DNA of 64,000 nt from Neisseria mucosa (GTDB lineage Bacteria; Pseudomonadota; Gammaproteobacteria; Burkholderiales; Neisseriaceae): NCBI RefSeq assembly GCF_013267835.1, contig NZ_CP053939.1, forward strand, positions 868,001 to 932,000, in the 5' to 3' direction. This document shows, one piece after another, positions 46,045-55,357 of the stretch. Under the pieces are notes generated by a model. It was not told the origin of the DNA and ran no database searches. It was given only the letters and a program-made list of their open reading frames with translations. Both the position numbers and the translations under genes were made by a program. The number at the start of each line of letters is the position of its first letter. The first letter of the stretch is position 1.

Positions 46045-46398
46045 TTATTTGGCTTCTTCTTTAGCGTCTTCAGCAGCTTCTTTGGCTTCTTCCGCTGCGT
46101 CTTTGGCTTCTTCGGCTTTCTCTTCAGGAGTTTCTGCAGCAGGAACGCCTTTCAAAGCGTCCAAAGAAGTTTTACAAGTTGCATCGCGTTGGTCTGCAGG
46201 CAGGTTTTTCAATGCTTCTTTGGTTTGTTCGAAAGATTTTTGCATCATGTCTTTGGTTGCGGCATCTACGTCTTTAGTTGCTTCGGCAAATGCTTTTTCA
46301 TACTCGTCACAAACGGCAGAAGAAGATGAACCTGAACCGCCGCATGCTGACAGGGACAGGGCTGCCAACAAAGCCACCAATAAAGCTGATGTTTTCAT
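46045..46398 (-). CDS. Lipoprotein, DUF5339-like
   Basis: 117 aa. The signal peptide MKTSALLVALLAALSLSAC ends in a lipobox (LSAC), so the mature Cys is at residue 19. A Gly/Ser spacer follows, then two Cys residues (VCDEYEK and DATCKTS) that may bond in a small helical domain. The last 30 residues are Ala/Glu/Lys repeats (EEAKEAAEDAKEEAK), likely helical or coiled-coil. It resembles the neisserial DUF5339 family of unknown role. A perfect 15-bp terminator follows the gene on the minus strand. Confidence 0.85.
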   Translation of the reverse strand: MKTSALLVALLAALSLSACGGSGSSSSAVCDEYEKAFAEATKDVDAATKDMMQKSFEQTKEALKNLPADQRDATCKTSLDALKGVPAAETPEEKAEEAKDAAEEAKEAAEDAKEEAK

Positions 46399-46529
46399 GT
46401 GTCTCTCACTTTTTTAAATTTAGGTTAAAGGATGTTATATGTTAATTCATTATATGAAAGTGTCAAGAGTTTTTGTTTAATTTAATCAAAACTATATCAT
46501 TGAAAGAGCCGGCCTATCTCAACATGATC

Positions 46530-46557
46530 AAGGCCGTCTGAAATTTCAGACGGCCTT
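46530..46557. terminator. Inverted uptake-sequence terminator
   Basis: AAGGCCGTCTGAAA and TTTCAGACGGCCTT abut without a spacer, downstream of nrdD on the minus strand. Pairing requires sacrificing inner bases for a loop. Confidence 0.8.
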
Positions 46558-46583
46558 AGGTTTGAAGCAATCTTTTTCAACGA

Positions 46584-48365
46584 TTACGCCGCGTTACGGT
46601 GATAATGTCTGAGCGCGTGTTCTTTGCGCCGTCCGCTACTGAATGCGGAGACGCGTTTCAGATAGCCGATGACGCGGGTGCCGTAGTCGATATCGTGGCT
46701 GCCGCAGGCGGAACAGGCATGCAGGGTGCGTTTGTCGATATGGCCGCATTCGTTGCAGATGGTAATGCGCACATTCACGCAGAAGTAGTTGCAGCCGGTT
46801 TGTGCGGCGATGTCCAAGAGCGAGCGGTAGCCGGATTCGGGCAGGGCTTCGTCTAGGTTCAGGTGCAACGCGGAGCCGCCGTCGAGCCAGTCCACCAGTT
46901 CTTTGCCGTGAAGCAGGAATTTGTCGAGCGCGTTGATTTCTTCGTCTTCGACGACATAGAAATAGGAGTTGTAGCATTCGCGGCTGACTTTGTAGCCGTC
47001 GGCTTTGTCCCATTTGGCGTTTTTCACGCCGAGGTTTTCGGCGGGGACAAACTCGGTGTTGAACTTCACGCCGTAATGTTTGCTGGCGGCTTGGTTGGCT
47101 TCGAATATGGTTTTCAGACGGCCTTGGACGAAGTTGATGTAGTCATCGTTGTAGCCGACTTTGATGCCTTGCGATTCGGCGGCTTCCGCCATGCCGTTAA
47201 TGCCGATGGTGAGGAATTGTTTGTCCAGCGTGATAAAGCCTGCATCGTAAACGGGCAGCATTCCGGCGGCTTGGTATTCTTCCATCAGTTTGCGGTAGGC
47301 GTATTGGTATTTGTGGATTTTCGCCACTTCGGCGGCAAGGTCGCGTCCATCTTGCTCCAGCCGGTTCATATTGATGGTAATGACGTTGATGGAACCTGTC
47401 GCCACGCCGCCCGCGCCGAGTGTGTAGCTGAAGGTGCGGTCTTCGATGGCGTTGCGCAGACGGCAGCAGGAAGCCAAGGAGTCGGGGTTGTTGGAAAGAT
47501 AGACGAAGAAGGAATTGCCTTCCGCCAACTCTTTCGCCATTTCGTCAGCGAACACGGTGTCTTTGCATTTGCCGCCATCGGTCAGCATCGCAGCGGTCAC
47601 GACAGGGAAGGTCAAAATGGCTTTGGTGCGCTCTTGGTTAAACCATTTAAGGAAGAAGTTTTGCAGCTTCGCCACGCTCGGCCACACTGGTTTGCTGAAA
47701 TCGGGGAAGACGAAATCGCCGAACATTGCGTCAAAATAGTATTGATCGTAAACGGAAATATTCCAGAATACGCTCTGATAGCCGCGCGCGGCGGCAGGCT
47801 GGTTGATGCTGTACACCACCTGCTGCATATGGTTGGCAATTTCTTTGGCATGGGTTTCCAAATAATCGTCGCCGTAGTCTTTGCGGGCGAAGTAGTCGAA
47901 ATAAGTCAGAAATTCCACTGTGGCCACCGCGCCGGCAAACTGCGCGCTGATGGCAAACACCAGGTTGATAAACGAGCCGCAAAACGATGCCAAATGCTGC
48001 GGCGCTTTAGATTCGCCGCCGAGTTTGCTTAAGCCGTCGAGCAGGAAGGGATACAGCGTAACCGACACACAATAAGGCTTGAGGCTGGTTTCGTCGTGCA
48101 CATAAATCTCATGCGCCTCAATCTGGCGGATGTACTCATCGGCAACGGATTGGTCGAAAATTTCGGCGATTTTGCGCGACACTTGGGCGCGGTTAATCTG
48201 CACAAAAAAGTCTTTCATAATTTCCGCTTCCATCGTGGCGATGTTTTTTTGCGTTACGTTGGCATTGGCGTCCATTTTCGAGCCGTCCGCCGCGTTTTGT
48301 GCGCTGATGTAGTCGCGCATGAATTGTAGTTTTCCGTTTAACTGTTCGGGATGCAGCCGAATCAT
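46584..48365 (-). CDS. nrdD: Anaerobic ribonucleoside-triphosphate reductase, no ATP-cone
   Basis: 593 aa from the ATG at 48365 (MIRLHPEQLNGKLQ), preceded by AGGAGA. It reduces NTPs to dNTPs without oxygen. Visible are the Cys pair ASCCRLRN, a C-terminal zinc site CNECGHIDKRTLHACSACG and the glycyl-radical loop GTRVIGYLKRVSAF. It is about 120 residues shorter than E. coli NrdD (712 aa) and starts after the place where the regulatory ATP-cone would be. It lies 117 bp after nrdG in the same orientation. Class I reductase genes are not in the window. Confidence 0.95.
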   Translation of the reverse strand: MIRLHPEQLNGKLQFMRDYISAQNAADGSKMDANANVTQKNIATMEAEIMKDFFVQINRAQVSRKIAEIFDQSVADEYIRQIEAHEIYVHDETSLKPYCVSVTLYPFLLDGLSKLGGESKAPQHLASFCGSFINLVFAISAQFAGAVATVEFLTYFDYFARKDYGDDYLETHAKEIANHMQQVVYSINQPAAARGYQSVFWNISVYDQYYFDAMFGDFVFPDFSKPVWPSVAKLQNFFLKWFNQERTKAILTFPVVTAAMLTDGGKCKDTVFADEMAKELAEGNSFFVYLSNNPDSLASCCRLRNAIEDRTFSYTLGAGGVATGSINVITINMNRLEQDGRDLAAEVAKIHKYQYAYRKLMEEYQAAGMLPVYDAGFITLDKQFLTIGINGMAEAAESQGIKVGYNDDYINFVQGRLKTIFEANQAASKHYGVKFNTEFVPAENLGVKNAKWDKADGYKVSRECYNSYFYVVEDEEINALDKFLLHGKELVDWLDGGSALHLNLDEALPESGYRSLLDIAAQTGCNYFCVNVRITICNECGHIDKRTLHACSACGSHDIDYGTRVIGYLKRVSAFSSGRRKEHALRHYHRNAA

Positions 48366-48482
48366 GTTAATTCTCCTGTATGGTTTGGTTGATTTATTAA
48401 ACAATGACGGTTGGGCCGTCTGAAACATCGCTGTCAGCGAATACAATAAATTCAATTTAAATCAGTGCAATACAGCACCGGG

Positions 48483-48992
48483 CTAAATTGAAGCCACTGG
48501 AAAAACTTTAGGCGCAGGTTTGTCTTTGATAAACAAGCGGTTCAACACTTCGCCCGTGTGCAAATTGATAAACTTCTGATTGGTGGCCGGACTTTCCAAA
48601 CCGCCCAACTCCATCTGCCAGCGGCCGGTTTTCAGATACGTCAGATAAGGCAGGATGCCGTCTGAAACCGCCTCCAGCTCTTCACGCTCCAGGCCGGTGT
48701 ACAAGCAGGCTTTCAAACCCGCCTGCGTCACGATGGCCAGCATTTTCTGCAAGGCTTCCGGCTGCCATTCTCCGCCCATAAACAACACGCACGTAATCAA
48801 TCCGCGATAGCGTTTCAGACGGCCTTTTAAATAATCCTCGGTCAATTCCGTGCCGATGCCCTCTTTCCATGTATCGGCACTGTGACAGCCTTTGCAACGC
48901 AGCGGACAACCGGAAAACAGAAACGCCAGCGACACTTCGCCCGGCACTTCCTGCCAAACAATTTGCTCGATTGTGAATTTCAAACCGCTCAT
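48483..48992 (-). CDS. nrdG: Anaerobic ribonucleotide reductase activating protein
   Basis: 169 aa from the ATG at 48992 (MSGLKFTIEQIVWQEVP). It is a radical-SAM enzyme: FSGCPLRCKGCHSADTW holds the three Cys for the 4Fe-4S cluster that makes the glycyl radical on NrdD. The GIGTELTE and TCVLFMGGEW segments are typical of NrdG. The gene order is nrdG then nrdD, reversed from E. coli. Two uptake sequences lie inside it (near 48656 and 48817). The ribosome site is weak. Paired NrdR-like boxes lie just upstream. Confidence 0.92.
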   Translation of the reverse strand: MSGLKFTIEQIVWQEVPGEVSLAFLFSGCPLRCKGCHSADTWKEGIGTELTEDYLKGRLKRYRGLITCVLFMGGEWQPEALQKMLAIVTQAGLKACLYTGLEREELEAVSDGILPYLTYLKTGRWQMELGGLESPATNQKFINLHTGEVLNRLFIKDKPAPKVFPVASI

Positions 48993-49006
48993 TGCAACGC
49001 CATAAA

Positions 49007-49054
49007 ACACAAGATATGGTATGCATTAAAACACAATACTACTAGATATGGTAT
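49007..49054 (-). promoter_or_regulatory. Two NrdR-like boxes upstream of nrdG-nrdD
   Basis: Minus-strand 16-mers ATACCATATCTTGTGT (49007-49022) and ATACCATATCTAGTAG (49039-49054) match the NrdR box ACACWATATATWGTGT at 13 and 11 positions. Their centres are 32 bp apart, about three helix turns, as in known NrdR targets. They cover the likely promoter. Confidence 0.75.
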
Positions 49055-49235
49055 TTTATTTAACAATCCATCTTTATTTTGTAATAGGTTTTTATAATTT
49101 AATAGATTGTAAATTTCAATAATTACATCTACACGGCTCCTTTGATAAAGGCCGTCTGAAAACAATTTCAGTGCATTAATATAAAAAAAGAAAAGCAAAC
49201 TCCGTTATAACAAAGACGGTTTTAACAAATCAAAA

Positions 49236-49268
49236 AAGGCCGTCTGAAATCATCTTTCAGACGGCCTT
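49236..49268. terminator. Inverted uptake-sequence terminator
   Basis: AAGGCCGTCTGAAA, 5-nt loop, TTTCAGACGGCCTT, downstream of rlmL on the minus strand. Confidence 0.85.
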
Positions 49269-49279
49269 AATTTCAGGTT

Positions 49280-50422
49280 TTACCCCCGATTCGAACCTTT
49301 CACCATATCCATCAAAAACAATCGGCAATCCAAATTACCGTTAAACAAAGGAATTTTACGCTTCGGAGAAAGGCGCATAAATTTCGGCATATCGCGATCA
49401 CCGGTAAACATTCCTACCAACCAGCCGGCGTAATATTGTTTCAACCATGTACCGAGTTGCGGATATAAAGCCTGCAAAGCCTGAACCTCCGCAAGGCGCA
49501 CGCCATAAGGCGGATTGGAAATCATAATGCCGTGTTCGCCGTTTGGGCGCGCGGCCTGCGCATCTTGCACGTCAAAGCGGATGAAATTATCCACTTCGGC
49601 GGCTTGGGCATTGGCCAATGCGGCGCGGATCATATAACGGTCGTTGTCGCTGCCGGAAATGGGCGCGGCGGCCGGTTTGATTTGTTTTTCAGCCTCACGG
49701 CGCAACGCTTGCCATTTTTCTTTGTCGAAGTTTTGCAGTTTTTCAAAACCGAAACGGCGCATCAAGCCCGGCGCACGATGTGTCGCAATCCATGCAGCCT
49801 CAATGGCAATCGTGCCGCTGCCGCAAAACGGGTCTTGGAAAGGCTGCGTACCATCGTAGCCTGCCAAAAGCAGCAAACCTGCCGCCAAGTTCTCTCTCAA
49901 TGGCGCTTCGCCGGTATCCTGACGATAGCCGCGTTTAAAGAGTGCTTCGCCGGAAGTATCGATAAAGATTTCCACATTGCGTTCATCGATAAAGGCATGA
50001 ATGCGGATATCGGGGTTGATTTTGCCCACGCTCGGACGCGCATCATAAATATCGCGGAAAGCATCGCAGACGGCATCTTTGATTTTCAAACCGACAAAAT
50101 CCAAGCTTTTCACATTGGCGCGCTTGCCTTCGACTTTGACTTTGAAGGTCTGCTCCAGCTTAAACCAACCTGTCCAATGCAGATTTCGTGCCAGTTTGTA
50201 GATATCATGTTCGTTGCGATAACCTCCTTTGGTCAAGCGCAGCAAAACACGGCTGGCAACGCGCGAATGCAGGTTGATGCGATACACCTGCTCCATCGTG
50301 CCTTTACATGCCACACCGCCGTCAACAGCGCGGATATCCTGACATGCCATGCTGTCGAGTTCCTGCGTCAAAGGCGCTTCCAAACCGCGAGGACAAGTGA
50401 TAAAAAGTGAATAAACCGTCAT
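49280..50422 (-). CDS. rlmL: 23S rRNA m2G2445 methyltransferase RlmL (THUMP)
   Basis: 380 aa, equal to the N-terminal half of E. coli RlmKL, so RlmK is separate. A THUMP domain lies in the first 160 residues ([24 protein letters not shown]). A Rossmann methyltransferase follows, with [15 protein letters not shown] and the catalytic motif SNPPYGVRL. It methylates guanine N2 in 23S rRNA. AAAGG precedes the ATG. The gene is alone between inverted uptake-sequence terminators. Confidence 0.92.
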   Translation of the reverse strand: MTVYSLFITCPRGLEAPLTQELDSMACQDIRAVDGGVACKGTMEQVYRINLHSRVASRVLLRLTKGGYRNEHDIYKLARNLHWTGWFKLEQTFKVKVEGKRANVKSLDFVGLKIKDAVCDAFRDIYDARPSVGKINPDIRIHAFIDERNVEIFIDTSGEALFKRGYRQDTGEAPLRENLAAGLLLLAGYDGTQPFQDPFCGSGTIAIEAAWIATHRAPGLMRRFGFEKLQNFDKEKWQALRREAEKQIKPAAAPISGSDNDRYMIRAALANAQAAEVDNFIRFDVQDAQAARPNGEHGIMISNPPYGVRLAEVQALQALYPQLGTWLKQYYAGWLVGMFTGDRDMPKFMRLSPKRKIPLFNGNLDCRLFLMDMVKGSNRG

Positions 50423-50496
50423 ATAAAACCTTTCCGGGTAGGGCTATCCGAACCACTCGGATAACAAATAAAAACAATATTATAGCCGAAAAACCA

Positions 50497-50526
50497 AAAG
50501 GCCGTCTGAAACTTCAGACGGCCTTT
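50497..50526. terminator. Inverted uptake-sequence terminator
   Basis: AAAGGCCGTCTGAA, 2-nt loop, TTCAGACGGCCTTT downstream of the NCS2 gene on the minus strand. Confidence 0.88.
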
Positions 50527-50539
50527 GAATAACGCTTGC

Positions 50540-51931
50540 TTAGTGATCCAAACTATCGGTTTCCACCTTAACCGCTTTATCGGTTTTGTCTTCCGGCAAA
50601 ACCAGGTTCAACAATACCGCCATAATACCGCCTGCGGAAATTGAGTTTTGGAACAATACCGGCAGGTTTTTGAACACTTCAGGCTCAAACGCCACACCCA
50701 AACCCAAACCGACAGAAGTTGCCGCGATAACCGCTTCACGGCGGCGAATACCGTGGCTGACCAAAATCCGCACGCCGGCAATCGCAATCAGGCCAAACAT
50801 CAATACCATCGCGCCACCCAAAACCGGACTCGGAATCGTGGTAAACGCACGGCCGATAACAGGGAACAAGCCCAACAACACCAAAATCGCCGCGATATAT
50901 TTGCCCACATGACGCGAAGCCACGCCGGTCATTTGAATCACGCCGTTGTTTTGCGCAAACGTGGTCAAAGGCAAAGAACCCAACGCAGTCGCAATCACAG
51001 ACACCAAACCATCCGCCAACACACCGCCGCGCAGACGTTTGGTATATTCTTCACCCTCGATCGGCTGCTCGGAGACCATCGCAGTCGCCGTCAAATCGCC
51101 CACTGCTTCAAATACGCTCAACAAGAAAATCGCACCGGCGACAATAAACGCGTGCCAATCAAATGCAAAGCCATATTTAAACGGAACCGGCAGGGTAATC
51201 AGCGGCAGGTTTTGCAGGGCAGAAAAATCCACTTTGCCCAAAAACAGCGCAACGATATAACCGACAATCAAACCCACCGCAATGCCGCTCATGCGCAGCA
51301 ACGGATTTTTTAAGCAGTTGAAAACCAAAACAATCAGCAACACCAGCGATGCCAGACCCAAGTTTTCCATCGAGCCGAACGTACCGTCTGCTTTCGCACC
51401 GAAGCCGCCGCCAAAGTCAGTAATGCCGACATGCACCAAACTCAAGCCGATCAACATCACGACCACGCCGCTTACAGTCGGCGTAATCACTTTTTTCAGA
51501 TAAGGCAAAAGCCAGGCGGAGAAGCACACCAAAAATGCGCCGACAAAGGACACGCCCAAAAGCGTTGAAATCATCGCATCTTCAGTCAAACCGCCCTCTT
51601 TCATGCCGGTACCGAGCGCAATCATCACGGTTACAAAAGAGAAATTGACCGACTGAATCGACAACATACCCGAACCGACCGGCCCGAAACGGTTGACCTG
51701 CAAATAAGTACCGACACCGGAAGCCACCATCGCCATCGACACCAAATAAGCCGTCATTTCAACCGGCAGCTCCAACGCCCCGCCGACAATCAGCGCCGGC
51801 GTAATCATCGGGACAAAAATAGCCAAAAGGTGCGTAACCGCACTCAACAACGCATTCCCAAACGGCGGCTTGTCTTCCAAACCGTAAACCAAATCAGGCG
51901 AACCGGCCTGTTTATCTGTCATTTCGGCCAT
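50540..51931 (-). CDS. NCS2 family nucleobase (xanthine/uric acid) permease
   Basis: 463 aa, with about 12-14 membrane segments. The NCS2 signatures are clear: N-terminal TPALIVGGALELP, then ASGVGTYLQ, QSVNFSFVTVMIALG, and the substrate-site region SVFEAVGDLTATAMVSEQPI followed by GSLPLTTFAQNNGVIQMTGVASRHVG. The QNNGV and EAVGD patterns favour purines (xanthine/urate, XanP-like) over uracil. AAAGGGTC precedes the ATG. It is monocistronic and divergent from dapA. Confidence 0.9.
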   Translation of the reverse strand: MAEMTDKQAGSPDLVYGLEDKPPFGNALLSAVTHLLAIFVPMITPALIVGGALELPVEMTAYLVSMAMVASGVGTYLQVNRFGPVGSGMLSIQSVNFSFVTVMIALGTGMKEGGLTEDAMISTLLGVSFVGAFLVCFSAWLLPYLKKVITPTVSGVVVMLIGLSLVHVGITDFGGGFGAKADGTFGSMENLGLASLVLLIVLVFNCLKNPLLRMSGIAVGLIVGYIVALFLGKVDFSALQNLPLITLPVPFKYGFAFDWHAFIVAGAIFLLSVFEAVGDLTATAMVSEQPIEGEEYTKRLRGGVLADGLVSVIATALGSLPLTTFAQNNGVIQMTGVASRHVGKYIAAILVLLGLFPVIGRAFTTIPSPVLGGAMVLMFGLIAIAGVRILVSHGIRRREAVIAATSVGLGLGVAFEPEVFKNLPVLFQNSISAGGIMAVLLNLVLPEDKTDKAVKVETDSLDH

Positions 51932-52266
51932 AATGACCCTTTCTTAAGAATCGTTAAAAAATATTAAGATGCGCATTTTAACTAATTTAAAATGTATCAG
52001 CAAATTCAAAATCATCAGGTCGTCTGAAAGTTTTGCCCAATCATTTTCAGACGGCCTCAAACAGCCTTAACACATTTTAATCCTTGACAGTATTTTTCCA
52101 TCTTAAAACAAACAAACTAATGATTTAAAAATGTATTATTCATTAAGATAATGACAAATCACGATTAAACGGCCCGGCCTCATAGCGGATATGTTTCACA
52201 CAAACAACAAAGTAAGCTACAATCCGATGAATAATCCACCCACATTATAAAATTAAAGGTTTCCGT
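51932..52266. other. Divergent intergenic region, NCS2 gene / dapA
   Basis: 335 bp. It holds the inverted uptake-sequence pair at 52017-52057 (annotated separately) and an AT-rich segment from about 52080 with a TACAAT near 52219 that may serve dapA. No gene or known operator seen. Confidence 0.6.
52017..52057. repeat. Uptake-sequence inverted pair with a foreign-dialect arm
   Basis: AGGTCGTCTGAAA on the left and TTTCAGACGGCCT on the right. The left arm is the GTCGTCTGAA dialect, the right arm the local one, so one base pair in the stem is a G.T type mismatch. It lies between divergent genes and so does not terminate either. Confidence 0.8.
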
Positions 52267-53142
52267 ATGTTAAAAGGCAGTCTGGTTGCCCTGATTACCC
52301 CGATGAATCAAGACGGCAGCATCAACTACGAACAACTTCGCGACTTAATCGACTGGCACATTGAAAACGGCACCGACGGCATCGTCGCAGTCGGCACCAC
52401 CGGCGAGTCAGCCACCCTGCCTGTCGAAGAACATTTGGCCGTTATTGAAGCCACTGTCAAACACGTCAACAAGCGCATTCCCGTTATCGCCGGCACAGGC
52501 GCCAACAATACTGTCGAAGCCATCGCCCTTTCCCAAGCCGCCGAGCAAGCCGGTGCGGACTACACCTTATCCGTCGTCCCCTATTACAACAAACCTTCCC
52601 AAGAAGGCATTTACCAACATTTCAAAGCCATCGCCGAAGCCACTTCGATTCCGATGGTTATCTACAATGTTCCCGGCCGCACCGTCGTCAGCATGAGCAA
52701 CGACACTATTTTGCGCTTGGCCGAAATTCCCAATATCGTGGGTGTCAAAGAAGCCAGCGGTAAAATCGGCAGCAACATCGAATTGATCAACAGCGTTCCC
52801 GAAGGTTTTGCCGTTTTATCCGGCGACGATCCTACCGGCCTGCCCTTCATGCTGTGTGGCGGCCACGGCGTGGTAACCGTCGCAGCCAACGTTGCACCGA
52901 AACTCTTTGCCGACATGTGCCGAGCCGCCCTTGAGGGCGATATTGCGACCGCCCGTCGTCTAAACGAGCAACTTATCCCAATTTATAACACCATGTTCTG
53001 CGAGCCCAGCCCGGCCGCGCCCAAATGGGGCCTGAGCTTATTGGGCAAATGCGAACCCCATGTTCGTCTGCCTTTGGTAGCACTGACCGAAGCCGGTCAA
53101 GCCAAAGTCCGAGCCGCTCTGGAAAAATCAGGACAAATCTGA
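52267..53142 (+). CDS. dapA: 4-hydroxy-tetrahydrodipicolinate synthase
   Basis: 291 aa, the standard TIM-barrel length. It condenses pyruvate with aspartate semialdehyde in lysine/diaminopimelate synthesis. It shows [29 protein letters not shown] (catalytic Tyr), then [10 protein letters not shown], with the Schiff-base Lys, and [11 protein letters not shown]. The ribosome site is weak (AAAGGTTTCCGT). bamC lies 81 bp downstream, an arrangement common in beta- and gamma-proteobacteria, though a terminator separates them here. Confidence 0.98.
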   Translation: MLKGSLVALITPMNQDGSINYEQLRDLIDWHIENGTDGIVAVGTTGESATLPVEEHLAVIEATVKHVNKRIPVIAGTGANNTVEAIALSQAAEQAGADYTLSVVPYYNKPSQEGIYQHFKAIAEATSIPMVIYNVPGRTVVSMSNDTILRLAEIPNIVGVKEASGKIGSNIELINSVPEGFAVLSGDDPTGLPFMLCGGHGVVTVAANVAPKLFADMCRAALEGDIATARRLNEQLIPIYNTMFCEPSPAAPKWGLSLLGKCEPHVRLPLVALTEAGQAKVRAALEKSGQI

Positions 53143-53151
53143 TCCGGAAAT

Positions 53152-53190
53152 AAGGCCGTCTGAATCCCAAACACCCTTTTCAGACGGCCT
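53152..53190. terminator. Inverted uptake-sequence terminator between dapA and bamC
   Basis: AGGCCGTCTGAAT, 12-nt loop region, TTTTCAGACGGCCT. A partial terminator would lower bamC relative to dapA. Confidence 0.75.
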
Positions 53191-53223
53191 CCCTGTTAAG
53201 AACTTCATCCACAGGAAAACAAG

Positions 53224-54354
53224 ATGACCTATATCAAACCCATCGTAGTAGCCCTCGCCCTGATTAGCATGACTGCCTGTTCCGGCAGCAAAAAAGAACA
53301 ACCCAAACTCGACTATCAAAGTCAATCACACCGCCTGGTCAAACTGGAAGTACCACCTGATTTGAACAACCCGGACCAAGGCAACCTCTATCAATTACCG
53401 GCAGGCAGCGGCGCCGTCCGCGCCAGCGACTTCAACAAACGCCGCACTCAAGCCGTACAACAACCTGCCAATGCAGAAGTTTTGAAATCCGTTAAAGGCG
53501 TACGCCTTGAGCGTGACGGCAACCAACGCTGGTTGGTTGTCGATGGCAAATCGCCTCGCGAAATTTGGCCGTTGCTGAAAGTGTTCTGGCAAGAAAACGG
53601 TTTCGACATCAAATCCGAAGAACCGGCCATCGGCCAAATGGAAACCGAGTGGGCTGAAAACCGAGCCAAAATCCCTCAAGACAGCCTGCGCCGCCTGTTG
53701 GACAAAGTCGGCTTGGGCGGCATCTACTCCACCAGCGAACGCGACAAGTTCATCATCCGCATCGAACAAGGCAAAAACGGTTCGACCGACATCTTCTTCG
53801 CCCATAAAGGCATGAAAGAAGTTTATGCCGACCGTAAAAAAGACACCACCATGTGGCAGCCAAGCGAGAGCGACCCTAACCTCGAAGCCGCATTCCTCGC
53901 GCGCTTTATGCAATACTTGGGCGTTGACGGCCAACAAGCCGAACAGGCCCTGACCCAAAGCGTTGCCGCCCGCAGCAATGCCTCCGAGTTGGCCCGTGTG
54001 GACAACGGTACCCTGCTGCTGGCAGGCGATTACGGCCGCAACTGGCGCCGCACCGCCCTTGCGCTCGACCGCATCGGTCTGACTGTTATCGGTCAAAATG
54101 CCGAACGCCGCGCTTTCTTGGTTCAACAAGCCCCAACCGAAGGCGAAGCAGTTGCCAATAAAAAACCCGGCCTGTTCAAACGCGTATTTGGCAAAGGCAA
54201 AGCAGAAGCACCAAAAACTTATCCTGAAATCATCGTCTATGTCGAGCCAATCAACAATGGCGCACGCCTCCATCTGTTGAACAAAGACGGCAGCCCATAC
54301 AAAGGCAGCGATGCCTCCACATTGTTGAGCCGCCTGCACACAGAATTGCGTTAA
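53224..54354 (+). CDS. bamC: Outer membrane assembly lipoprotein BamC (NlpB)
   Basis: 376 aa. The signal peptide ends in lipobox MTAC, making Cys19 the lipidated residue. A long unstructured stretch follows (LEVPPDLNNPDQGNLYQLP, the BamD-binding lasso), then two helix-grip domains from about residues 95 and 225 (RDGNQRWLVVDGKSPREIWPLL; RVDNGTLLLAGDYGRNWRRTALALDRIGLTVI). It is part of the BAM complex that inserts outer-membrane proteins. AGGAAAACAAG precedes the ATG. Gene order dapA-bamC is conserved in relatives. Confidence 0.95.
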   Translation: MTYIKPIVVALALISMTACSGSKKEQPKLDYQSQSHRLVKLEVPPDLNNPDQGNLYQLPAGSGAVRASDFNKRRTQAVQQPANAEVLKSVKGVRLERDGNQRWLVVDGKSPREIWPLLKVFWQENGFDIKSEEPAIGQMETEWAENRAKIPQDSLRRLLDKVGLGGIYSTSERDKFIIRIEQGKNGSTDIFFAHKGMKEVYADRKKDTTMWQPSESDPNLEAAFLARFMQYLGVDGQQAEQALTQSVAARSNASELARVDNGTLLLAGDYGRNWRRTALALDRIGLTVIGQNAERRAFLVQQAPTEGEAVANKKPGLFKRVFGKGKAEAPKTYPEIIVYVEPINNGARLHLLNKDGSPYKGSDASTLLSRLHTELR

Positions 54355-54369
54355 TCCGTTATTCGACTT

Positions 54370-54402
54370 AAGGCCGTCTGAAATATTCAGACGGCCTTTT
54401 TA
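54370..54402 (+). terminator. Inverted uptake-sequence terminator
   Basis: AAGGCCGTCTGAA, 3-nt loop, TTCAGACGGCCTT then TTTT, 16 bp after bamC. Confidence 0.9.
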
Positions 54403-54474
54403 ACGGATACGGCATGGTTTCAAATTCTCAATCTGACGTTATAATCAAAACATTTTCCCCTTACCCAAGCTGCC

Positions 54475-54705
54475 ATGACCCGACAAAAAGCCTATCTGAT
54501 CCTGACCGCCCTGTTTACCCTGATGTTTATCGTCCTGATTCTGTTGGGTGCTTATCTTCTGAGCATTCACAGCAAACAATTTGCCGTTGCCGCCTTTCTG
54601 TTTGCCTTTGCCGCCGTTTTTGCCCAAATCGGCAGCCTTGCCCTTTACATCCGCCACAAAGCACGCGCGCAAATGGCCCGTATGCAGCAAACCGAAACCC
54701 ATTAA
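54475..54705 (+). CDS. Small two-span membrane protein, unknown function
   Basis: 76 aa with two hydrophobic segments (AYLILTALFTLMFIVLILLG and AVAAFLFAFAAVFAQIGSLAL), then a basic tail (RHKARAQMARM). No signature motif. It lies 9 bp upstream of rdgB in the same direction, so the two are probably co-transcribed. A possible -10 TATAAT lies upstream near 54440. A conserved neighbour of rdgB in Neisseria is plausible but not verified. Confidence 0.8.
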   Translation: MTRQKAYLILTALFTLMFIVLILLGAYLLSIHSKQFAVAAFLFAFAAVFAQIGSLALYIRHKARAQMARMQQTETH

Positions 54706-54714
54706 GGAAAAACC

Positions 54715-55308
54715 ATGTTTGAAAAAATCGTCCTTGCCAGTGGCAACGCAGGCAAACTCAAAGAATTTTCCCGCCTCTTTACCGACTTAAACATCGAAGT
54801 CCTGCCACAATCGCAGTTCAATACGCCCGAATGTCCCGAGCCGTACCATACCTTTGTTGAAAATGCCCTGGCCAAAGCACGCCATGCCGCCAAATACAGC
54901 GCCTTACCGGCACTTGCCGATGATTCCGGCATCTGCACCAACGCCTTAAATGGCGCACCCGGCATTTTCTCCGCACGTTATGCAGGCGAAAACCCCAAAT
55001 CCGATGCCGCAAACAACGCCAAACTGTCTTCCGATCTTGCCGATAAAGACGATAAAAGCTGCTACTACGTCTGCGTACTCGTCCTCGTCCGCCACGAAAA
55101 CGACCCGCAACCCATCATCGCCGAAGGCATCTGGCGCGGCCAATGGCAGGCCGAAGCAGCCGGCACAAACGGCTTCGGTTACGACCCGCATTTCTATCTG
55201 GCCGAACACGGTTGCACCGCCGCCGAGCTTGCCCCTGAAATCAAAAATGCCGAAAGCCACCGCGCCCAAGCATTGCGTGAATTGTTAAGAAAAATTGAAT
55301 CCTTATAG
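54715..55308 (+). CDS. rdgB: XTP/dITP pyrophosphatase (RdgB/HAM1)
   Basis: 197 aa. It cleans the nucleotide pool by hydrolysing dITP and XTP. It shows LASGNAGKLKEFSRLF at the start, the PALADDSGICTNALNGAPGIFSARYAG core with the Mg-binding Asp pair, and TNGFGYDPHF near the end. AAGGAAAAACC precedes the ATG, just 9 bp after the small membrane-protein gene. An inverted uptake-sequence terminator lies a few bp after its stop. Confidence 0.97.
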   Translation: MFEKIVLASGNAGKLKEFSRLFTDLNIEVLPQSQFNTPECPEPYHTFVENALAKARHAAKYSALPALADDSGICTNALNGAPGIFSARYAGENPKSDAANNAKLSSDLADKDDKSCYYVCVLVLVRHENDPQPIIAEGIWRGQWQAEAAGTNGFGYDPHFYLAEHGCTAAELAPEIKNAESHRAQALRELLRKIESL

Positions 55309-55313
55309 ACCAA

Positions 55314-55341
55314 AGGCCGTCTGAAACCTTCAGACGGCCTA
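55314..55341. terminator. Inverted uptake-sequence terminator
   Basis: AGGCCGTCTGAA, ACC, TTCAGACGGCCT, 6 bp after rdgB. Confidence 0.85.
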
Positions 55342-55357
55342 CCTCACATTCATTCCC

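Noticed and set aside
46863..48032. 389-codon open frame opposite nrdD
   Set aside because: Antisense shadow; nrdD carries all family motifs.
49055..49198. 69-codon frame upstream of nrdG on the minus strand
   Set aside because: It lies across AT-rich promoter DNA and the NrdR-like boxes and has no ribosome site.
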